Origin: Collinsella sp.
Lineage (GTDB): Bacteria; Actinomycetota; Coriobacteriia; Coriobacteriales; Coriobacteriaceae
DNA length: 29,389 nucleotides
Direction of reading: 5' to 3'
Assembly (NCBI GenBank): GCA_019419645.1
Contig: DXZN01000020.1
Span: 1-29,389 of the forward strand
The notes beneath the pieces are model-generated. The model saw only the letters and a program-made list of their open reading frames with translations, was not told where the DNA came from and did no database searches. The position numbers and the translations under genes were made by a program. Below, in pieces: positions 23,932-29,389 of the stretch. Each line of letters begins with the position of its first letter. The stretch's first letter is position 1.

Positions 23932-24561
23932 TTACCCCCGCAGGTAGGCGATGGCGATTTGGGTGCGGTTGCGCAGGCCCATTTTGGCCAGGATCGAGCT
24001 GATGTGGTTGCGTACCGTGCCTTCTCCCATATAAGCCGTGGCGGCAATCTCCTTGTTATCGAGGCCGCGGGCGATGAGCTCGGCGACTTCGAACTCGCGG
24101 TCGGTCAGGCTGGCAAAGGCTGCGGGCCGGCGGGGCGTGCCCGTCTTGTCGCCCATCCCGTCAAAGTCAACATCTTCGATCGCCTTACCTTCGAGCACGC
24201 GTTTGCCGTCCATGACTTGCGCCAACGCCGGGGGAATGACGGCGACATCGGTTTTAATCAGGTAGCCGCGGGCGCCCAGCTTGAGCGCCGATACAATGTA
24301 CTCGTCATCCGAGAATGTCGTCAGAAACACCACGCGTGCCGCGGGGTCGTGCTCAAGGATTTCGCGCGCCGCCGAAAGGCCGTCGCGCCCCGGCATCTGA
24401 ATGTCGAGCAGCGCGATATCGGGCGCGTGCTCGGCGTAGAGTGCCACCGCGTCGTTGCCGTTGGCGCCGGTGCCCACCACTTCGATCTGCGGCTGGACGC
24501 CCAGGATAATCTTGAGCGAATCGACTACCAAGCGGTCGTCGTCGACAACTATGAGCCTCAT
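23932..24561 (-). CDS. NarL/LuxR-family response regulator
   Basis: 209 residues on the minus strand. The receiver domain begins MRLIVVDDDRLVVDSLKIIL, with acidic D7-D9, phospho-acceptor D53 in ALLDIQMPGRDG, the TT switch in VVFLTTFSDD and the conserved lysine in GYLIKTD. The C-terminal LuxR HTH reads FASLTDREFEVAELIARGLD, then NKEIA and EGTVRNHISSILAKMGLRNR. It overlaps the upstream kinase gene by four bases (ATGA), so the pair is co-translated. It is a DNA-binding activator or repressor, probably of the divergent ABC exporter operon. The gene ends about 60 bases from palindrome D. Confidence 0.95.
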   Translation of the reverse strand: MRLIVVDDDRLVVDSLKIILGVQPQIEVVGTGANGNDAVALYAEHAPDIALLDIQMPGRDGLSAAREILEHDPAARVVFLTTFSDDEYIVSALKLGARGYLIKTDVAVIPPALAQVMDGKRVLEGKAIEDVDFDGMGDKTGTPRRPAAFASLTDREFEVAELIARGLDNKEIAATAYMGEGTVRNHISSILAKMGLRNRTQIAIAYLRG

Positions 24562-25703
24562 CGGGCGTCATCTCCTTGCTGTTTGGGGACGGTGGCAAAC
24601 ACGCGCCAGCCGGGGGCGCCGGCGCGCAGGCCGGCGGTGAAGGTTCCGCCAAGCGCCTCGACGCGCTCGCGCATGGAGACGAGCCCCATGCCTTCTGCGA
24701 CGTTGCTGCTGCTCGCCGGGGTCGCGTCTGCGCCATCATCGGTAACGATGAGCTGGTAAAATGACGGATGCTCCATGCACCGCACGGTAATGGTTTTGGC
24801 ATGGGCGTGGCGCATGGCGTTGGAAAGCGCCTCGCGCAGCACCGCCGCAAAGCAGTTGGCGACGTTGGCGGGCGCATGCTCGGCCAAAACCTCAAGCTCA
24901 ATCTGCGGACCGCTGTCCGAGCGCGCGCCTTCAACGATGCGTTCGAGCTGCACGGAGAGGTTGGTCGCATTGTCGTTGAGCGCGTGGACGCTGGCGCGCA
25001 CGAGCTGGAGCGCCTCGTCAACGGTGTATTTGACGTCGGCGAAATCGGCGGCAACGCCGGGCTCGTTGGCATGGACCACGCGCAGGGCTTCGGTTTGAAG
25101 CGAAGCGCGCGTGAGCTGGTGGCCCACGTTATCGTGGATTTCGCGCGCGATGCGGGCGCGTTCGGCGAGCGTCGCGAGCTCGACTTCGTAGTCTTGGCGG
25201 TCGGCGAGGTCGCGGTTGCGTGCCTCGAGTGCCAGGGCGCGCTCTTGCAGCTTGTCGCGGGTGCGACGCATGCGTTCCTGTTCGCGCTCCAGCTGCGCGG
25301 TGCGCAGCGACAGCAACGTGGCGGCGACCGAAAGGATGGCGGTTAGCAACAGCGTTCGGGTGGTGAGCGCGCCGCAGCGAAGGTCCGTGGCAAGTGCGCA
25401 GGCAAACATGGAGCCAATTGCCAGCGCGGGCCAGATGCGTTCACGGCGCACGCGTCGCGCGATGTCATAGAGGGCGAGAGGCGCGAACGGCACAAACGGC
25501 GGCACGAAGACAGCCGCGATGACGTAGGCGTAGCTGCCGGCCTCGCTGGCGCGACGGGCGCGTTCTCCCTGCGCGACCTCGGCCAGTGCGGCGATGACAA
25601 CGCCAAGGCAAAACGCCGCGACCAGGCGAGCATCCACAGCAAGGCCCGTGGCGGCTGCGATGCAGCACGCCAGCACGATCGATTTGTCGAATAGCCTGTT
25701 CAT
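24558..25703 (-). CDS. DesK/NarX-type sensor histidine kinase (HisKA_3)
   Basis: 381 residues from the ATG at 25703; a TTG 45 bases upstream is open but adds residues before the first membrane helix. The N-terminus has four to five hydrophobic segments (about residues 8-42, 58-80, 92-106, 117-134) with almost no extracellular loop, typical of membrane-stress sensors. A coiled region (137-180) leads to the phospho-acceptor box AREIHDNVGHQLTRA (H190). The ATP-binding domain shows ALSNAMRHAHAK (N box), VTDDGAD (a D box) and GMGLVSMRERVEALGG (G box). It phosphorylates the response regulator downstream. The signal is unknown; with the ABC exporter opposite, drug or envelope stress is a reasonable guess. 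Confidence 0.93.
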   Translation of the reverse strand: MNRLFDKSIVLACCIAAATGLAVDARLVAAFCLGVVIAALAEVAQGERARRASEAGSYAYVIAAVFVPPFVPFAPLALYDIARRVRRERIWPALAIGSMFACALATDLRCGALTTRTLLLTAILSVAATLLSLRTAQLEREQERMRRTRDKLQERALALEARNRDLADRQDYEVELATLAERARIAREIHDNVGHQLTRASLQTEALRVVHANEPGVAADFADVKYTVDEALQLVRASVHALNDNATNLSVQLERIVEGARSDSGPQIELEVLAEHAPANVANCFAAVLREALSNAMRHAHAKTITVRCMEHPSFYQLIVTDDGADATPASSSNVAEGMGLVSMRERVEALGGTFTAGLRAGAPGWRVFATVPKQQGDDAR

Positions 25704-25899
25704 ACGGGTATTGTACGCGATGCCGCGCACGGGGGAGGCGCCACTCAAAGCAACCGTGACATTCCTCCCACGCGGCGGGGCGGTCGCGTCAGCAGGCTAC
25801 GCGACCGCCCCGCACTCGTGACAAAGCTCACTGGTGCGCGCCGGCGGTTCCTGCGATGATGCAATCGTACCGGGCCGCAATCAACAGAAGGGCCGCCTC
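25704..25899. promoter_or_regulatory. divergent region between kinase and ABC exporter with a 15-bp hairpin
   Basis: The 196-base region separates divergent operons. GCGGGGCGGTCGCGT (25775-25789) and ACGCGACCGCCCCGC (25799-25813) are perfect inverted repeats with a 9-base spacer and no T-run; this could be an operator or an RNA hairpin. On the minus strand TACAAT (25711-25716) lies only seven bases before the kinase ATG, with no ribosome site, which suggests a leaderless or very short transcript. Confidence 0.55.
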
Positions 25900-26838
25900 A
25901 TGACAGACATAGTCCACGTCGAAAATCTCGTCAAGCGCTACGACGACCTTATTGCGCTCGACCACTTTAACCTGAGTATCGCTCCCGGCGAGATCTTTGG
26001 CCTGCTGGGCCCCAACGGCTCGGGCAAGACCACGTCCATCAACTGCATCCTGCAGCTACTTGCCTACGACAAAGGCACCATCGAGCTGTTCGGCGAGCCC
26101 ATGACGCCCGCCCGCTACGATCTCAAGCGCCGCATCGGTGTGGTGCCGCAGCAGGTGGCGGTGTTCGACGAGCTCACCGTGCGCGAGAACATCGACTATT
26201 TCTGCAGTCTCTACGTCAACGACCGCAAGCGCCGCCGCGCGCTGGTGGACGAGGCGATCGACTTTGTCGGCCTGGGCGACTTTACCAAGTTCCGCCCTGG
26301 CAAGCTCTCGGGCGGCCTGGCGCGTCGTCTCAACATTGCCTGCGGCATCGCGCACAAGCCCGAGCTCATCTTTTTTGACGAACCCACGGTGGCGGTCGAC
26401 CCGCAAAGCCGCAACGCCATCCTGGAGGGCATCTGCCGCCTGCGCGACGAGGGCGCCACGGTGGTGTATACCAGCCATTACATGGAGGAAGTCGAGCAGA
26501 TCTGCAGCCGCATCATGATCATGGACGGCGGCCGCGTGCTGGCGCAGGGCACCAACGACGAGCTCAAGCGCATGATTCAGATGGGCGAGAAGATTGTAAT
26601 CGAGGTCGGCGAGGTTCCGAGTGCGGCGCTCGGTGCCGTCGCAAGCCTGCCGCACGTTCTGGACCTTTCGGCAACGGCGGGACAGCTCACGTTTTCGTGC
26701 GAAGCGAGCCCGCACAACCTGACGGACATTCTCGATGCGCTGCGCTCGCATGACGTGCCGCTCGGCCGCATCTATTCCGAACCGCCGACCCTCAACGACG
26801 TGTTCCTCGAGATCACCGGCCGCGAGCTGCGCGACTAG
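25900..26838 (+). CDS. ABC-2 type exporter ATP-binding protein (DrrA/CcmA-like)
   Basis: 312 residues. The ATG at 25900 is chosen because AGAAGGG sits seven bases upstream and the family N-terminus MTDIVHVENLVKRYDDLIAL follows; an open frame upstream to 25834 has no support. Walker A is GLLGPNGSGKTT (residues 34-45), the Q-loop VVPQQVA, the signature LSGGLARRLN (a Q-to-L variant of LSGGQ), Walker B LIFFDEPTVAVDPQSR, and the switch histidine VVYTSHYMEE. The C-terminal 90 residues are the extra domain of drug or antibiotic exporters. It powers the two permeases encoded next. The first gene of the operon, divergent from the two-component system. Confidence 0.95.
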   Translation: MTDIVHVENLVKRYDDLIALDHFNLSIAPGEIFGLLGPNGSGKTTSINCILQLLAYDKGTIELFGEPMTPARYDLKRRIGVVPQQVAVFDELTVRENIDYFCSLYVNDRKRRRALVDEAIDFVGLGDFTKFRPGKLSGGLARRLNIACGIAHKPELIFFDEPTVAVDPQSRNAILEGICRLRDEGATVVYTSHYMEEVEQICSRIMIMDGGRVLAQGTNDELKRMIQMGEKIVIEVGEVPSAALGAVASLPHVLDLSATAGQLTFSCEASPHNLTDILDALRSHDVPLGRIYSEPPTLNDVFLEITGRELRD

Positions 26839-26847
26839 GGGGCGGCC

Positions 26848-28035
26848 ATGTTCAACACCATCATCACCACGGTCAAGACGCTGCTGCGCCGGCCGAGCAC
26901 GTGGGTCTGGGGCGCTCTCTTTCCTATCGCGCTTTCCACGATGTTCATGTTTATGTTTGCGAACCTCAGCTCCGACGGCACGGTCGACCCGGTGCCGGTT
27001 GCCGTCGTGGCGGACGAGGCCTGGGATGCCTCGACCTTTAAGGATGTGGCAGCTTCGCTTGCCAAGGCAGGCGACGATCAGCTGCTCGATGTGAGCGAGT
27101 ACGAAGACTTGGCTGTCGCGCGCAAAGCGCTCAAGGCCGGCGAGGTCGCGGGCATCTATACGGTTGATGCCGCGGGCACGCCCAGACTCACGCTGCTGTC
27201 GAGTTACGACAGCTCGCGCGCCTCGTCGGTGCTCACCGACCGCAGCATCCTTGAAACGGTGGCAAGCTCGTATACGCAAAATGTCGAGCTCATGCGCCAG
27301 ATTGCCCAAGACAACCCGGCGGTGCTCGCCGATCCGGCGGCGGTTGCGCACGCCCTGTCGCTCGAGGGCGGAACCCGCCGCGTGAGCCTGACTCGTGCCA
27401 CGCCCGATGGCACGGTCATCTACTACTACGCGCTCTTTGGCCTGGTCGCGATGATGTCTGCCGAGTTTGCCGCCTTGAGCGTCGTCGATTTGCAGCCTAA
27501 TCTGTCGGGCCTTGGCGCGCGCCGCTGCGTGGGCGGTCTTTCCAAGACGGCGTCGCTGGCCGGCATTTTTGTCGGCTCGTGGCTGGTTTCCCTTGCATCG
27601 ATGGCGGTTGCGATCGGCTACGTGCGCCTGGTCGTGGGCGTCGACTTTGGCGGGCGCGAGGGGTTGTGCCTGCTGGGCGGGGCTGCATCCGCGCTTGCCG
27701 CCACGGGCCTGGGGCTTTTTGTGGGCACGCTTCCCGTTAAGGGCGGCAAGGCATCCAAGTCGGGCATCCTCACGGGCTTTGCCACCACGTGCGCCCTGTT
27801 CGCCGGCCTCTACGGCGAGCCGGCGATGGCGCTTGCCGACGACGTCGCCCGCGCTTGTCCGGTCGAGTGCTGGCTCAACCCCGTCAAGCTCATCTGCGAC
27901 ATGTTCAATCGCCTGTATTTCTTTGAGGACCTGGGGCCCTTCGCTGTTCGCGCCGGCGCGCTCGTCCTGATGGCCCTGGTGTTTGTCGCCGCCGCTACGC
28001 TGATCTTTGGAAGGAGCCGCTATGAGCACCTTTAA
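26848..28035 (+). CDS. ABC-2 type transporter permease, first subunit
   Basis: 395 residues, ATG nine bases after the ATPase stop, with GGGGGCGG as a modest ribosome site. One N-terminal membrane helix (WVWGALFPIALSTMFMFMFA, about residues 23-45) is followed by a large extracytoplasmic domain (about 50-185). Five helices then follow, at about 192-213, 233-257, 268-290, 304-325 and 365-390. This is the ABC2_membrane layout of multidrug or lipid/bacteriocin exporters. It probably forms a heterodimer with the next gene, which starts 14 bases before this stop. The substrate is not evident. Confidence 0.9.
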   Translation: MFNTIITTVKTLLRRPSTWVWGALFPIALSTMFMFMFANLSSDGTVDPVPVAVVADEAWDASTFKDVAASLAKAGDDQLLDVSEYEDLAVARKALKAGEVAGIYTVDAAGTPRLTLLSSYDSSRASSVLTDRSILETVASSYTQNVELMRQIAQDNPAVLADPAAVAHALSLEGGTRRVSLTRATPDGTVIYYYALFGLVAMMSAEFAALSVVDLQPNLSGLGARRCVGGLSKTASLAGIFVGSWLVSLASMAVAIGYVRLVVGVDFGGREGLCLLGGAASALAATGLGLFVGTLPVKGGKASKSGILTGFATTCALFAGLYGEPAMALADDVARACPVECWLNPVKLICDMFNRLYFFEDLGPFAVRAGALVLMALVFVAAATLIFGRSRYEHL

Positions 28036-29227
28036 GACCGCGCTTCGCATGGCGCTGGCGCACCCGTTCTACCTGCTCATCTATACGGTGTTCATCTCGC
28101 TCATGGGCGTATTCATCGCGGCTTCGGTGAGCTGGAACTCGTCGCAGCTTACCGAGTACAAGCCCTACGACACCAACGTGATCGTGGTCGACCGCGACAA
28201 TAGCGACCTTTCGCGGGCGCTTACCAAGCACCTGGGCTCACGCTTTGACCTGGTCACGGGCGTCGGCGACGACACATACGACCTTGCCGACGCGCTCTCC
28301 AAGAGCAACAGCGCCAAGGGCAGTGCCGATTGCGTGTTCTTTATCCCGGAGGGGTTTGAGGACGATCTTGTTGCAGCCGCCCGTGCGGGGGAGGCCCTGC
28401 CCAAGCTCGACGTGACCTATGGTTCCGGCACCATGGCGGCGGCGCTTTCGTCCGCCGAGGCCTCGCGCTGGATCTCGCTCGCGGGCGCTGCGGCGGCGCT
28501 TGAACCCGCTGCCTCCAACGGTGACGTCGCAAGGGCCGCCGAGCACGCGGCCGCAAAGCGCGCGGAGGTCCAGATCGAGCAGGTCAAGGTCGACTCGACT
28601 GCTGCTACCACGCTCGAGTCGTACTTCAACTTTGGCGCGTACGCGATCATCTCGTCGGTCATCGTGTCGGTGGGACTGGTGTTTTCAGGCATGAACGAGC
28701 CCGAGCGCGTGCGCCGCATGGATGCCAGTCCGGTCTCTGAGCGCCAGCGTTCGCTCGCTGTGTTCGCGGCCGCCGCCGTGCTCACCGTCTGCATCTGGCT
28801 CGTGTCGAGCATGATGGGCGTCGTGGGCTTTGCCAGCGCGGTTGCCGAGGTCGGCGTGGGTCGCGTGTGCCTGGCGCTGGCGGCAACGTTTGCCCTGGCG
28901 TGCACGCCGCTGGCCGTTGGCTTTACGCTGTCGAGCCTGGGCGCGCGCGAGGAGCTGCTCAACGGTGTGGGCAACCTGCTCGGCATGCTCATGACGTTTT
29001 TGGGCGGCGCCTGGATGCCGCTGTCGCTCATGGGCTCGGCCGTGCAGACGGTGGCGCACTTTGTGCCGACGTATTGGGTGAACGACGCGATCGGCAAGGC
29101 GCTCGCCGCGGACCTGACGTCCACCGTGCTGGGCGACATCGCCTGCGATCTGGGCGTCACGGTGCTCTTTGCCGCGGCCATCGCCGCCGTAGGCCTAGCC
29201 CTCGCGCACAACAAATCCCACGCCTAG
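28022..29227 (+). CDS. ABC-2 type transporter permease, second subunit
   Basis: 401 residues. The ATG at 28022 overlaps the first permease gene by 14 bases; AAGGAG lies six bases upstream, while an upstream in-frame start (28007) lacks support. The topology mirrors the first permease: a helix at about residues 15-38 (FYLLIYTVFISLMGVFIAAS), an extracytoplasmic domain at about 40-195 with DTNVIVVDRDNSDLSRALTK, then five or six helices to the end. The extracytoplasmic loop resembles those of YhgE/Pip-type ABC-2 permeases. It completes the exporter, so ATPase plus two permeases probably form the functional pump. Substrate unknown. Confidence 0.9.
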   Translation: MSTFKTALRMALAHPFYLLIYTVFISLMGVFIAASVSWNSSQLTEYKPYDTNVIVVDRDNSDLSRALTKHLGSRFDLVTGVGDDTYDLADALSKSNSAKGSADCVFFIPEGFEDDLVAAARAGEALPKLDVTYGSGTMAAALSSAEASRWISLAGAAAALEPAASNGDVARAAEHAAAKRAEVQIEQVKVDSTAATTLESYFNFGAYAIISSVIVSVGLVFSGMNEPERVRRMDASPVSERQRSLAVFAAAAVLTVCIWLVSSMMGVVGFASAVAEVGVGRVCLALAATFALACTPLAVGFTLSSLGAREELLNGVGNLLGMLMTFLGGAWMPLSLMGSAVQTVAHFVPTYWVNDAIGKALAADLTSTVLGDIACDLGVTVLFAAAIAAVGLALAHNKSHA

Positions 29228-29231
29228 CCAC

Positions 29232-29323
29232 CTAGTCATTGGGGACGTTCTTAAATAACTAGTCACTGGGGACAGTCTTTGTCGATTCGCCGGCTCGCCG
29301 GCCGGGCTGGCAAGGACTGTCCC
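29232..29323. repeat. REP-like repeat with GGGGAC motifs and long hairpin at the right edge
   Basis: CTAGTCATTGGGGAC (29232) recurs as CTAGTCACTGGGGAC (29259). GGGACAGTCTTTG (29269-29281) pairs with CAAGGACTGTCCC (29311-29323) with one G-U pair, around an inner GCCGGCTCGCCGGC stretch. This layout resembles repeats that accompany REP-associated tyrosine transposases. No gene can be supported between 29228 and the window end. Confidence 0.6.
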
Positions 29324-29389
29324 AATATGCCGGTCGGAACTGCGGACGATTTCCTGGACCGTCACGCGGCCCTTCCCAGCGCGGCGCGG

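Noticed and set aside
29327..29389. Start of a plus-strand gene (ATG at the right edge) or end of a minus-strand gene
   Set aside because: Both frames are too short to judge and neither shows a recognisable motif or ribosome site.

Overview
The window is a GC-rich chromosomal segment that looks like a gut Coriobacteriia genome, most likely Collinsella or a close relative. I infer this from the codon and base composition, an Ech-type hydrogenase with actinobacterial-style proteins, an LPXTG isopeptide-domain adhesin, an actinobacterial-type IS110 element and Collinsella-like intergenic palindromes. No marker gene fixes the species. The first gene is cut by the left window edge.

Bases 1-4120 hold a redox module. 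It comprises a NuoG-N-terminus/GltD-type flavoprotein, a NuoF-like iron-sulfur protein that has lost its FMN domain, and an iron-sulfur-flavoprotein-like reductase. Bases 4143-5456 encode a PucR/CdaR-type regulator on the minus strand. It is separated from a divergent OYE/2,4-dienoyl-CoA-reductase-type enzyme (5954-7984) by a striking three-unit, 80-bp-period array of paired TGTTACAGAT motifs. After a strong terminator comes an AT-rich stretch with an orphan IS150-OrfA-like double-HTH gene (8434-8829).

Bases 9117-14755 form a compact operon for a membrane-bound, ferredoxin-linked Ech-type group 4 [NiFe] hydrogenase. EchA (antiporter-like) and EchB (NuoH-like) are fused into one 960-residue protein, followed by EchC, EchD, EchE and EchF. 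EchC and EchD carry unusual Ala-rich tails. With the electron-transfer proteins at the left edge, this suggests hydrogen evolution or ferredoxin/NAD(P)H balancing during fermentation. No maturation genes are in view.

Bases 14853-23871 are an accessory region. A 2098-residue sortase-anchored VWA/pilin-isopeptide adhesin (15486-21782) and an IS110 element (about 21837-23388) are bracketed by two arrays of long palindromic elements. The elements are 137-157 bp and fall into two arm families that share one core. They alternate with a 31-bp boxed repeat. The two arrays have the same orientation, so homologous recombination between them could delete or swap the adhesin cassette. The IS110 upstream region contains candidate bridge-RNA guide segments that match its own insertion flanks.

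Bases 23932-29227 hold a NarL/DesK-type two-component system (minus strand) and, divergently, an ABC-2 exporter operon (one ATPase, two permeases). This is a typical signal-responsive efflux arrangement, with a 15-bp perfect hairpin between the divergent genes. The right edge holds a REP-like repeat with GGGGAC motifs.
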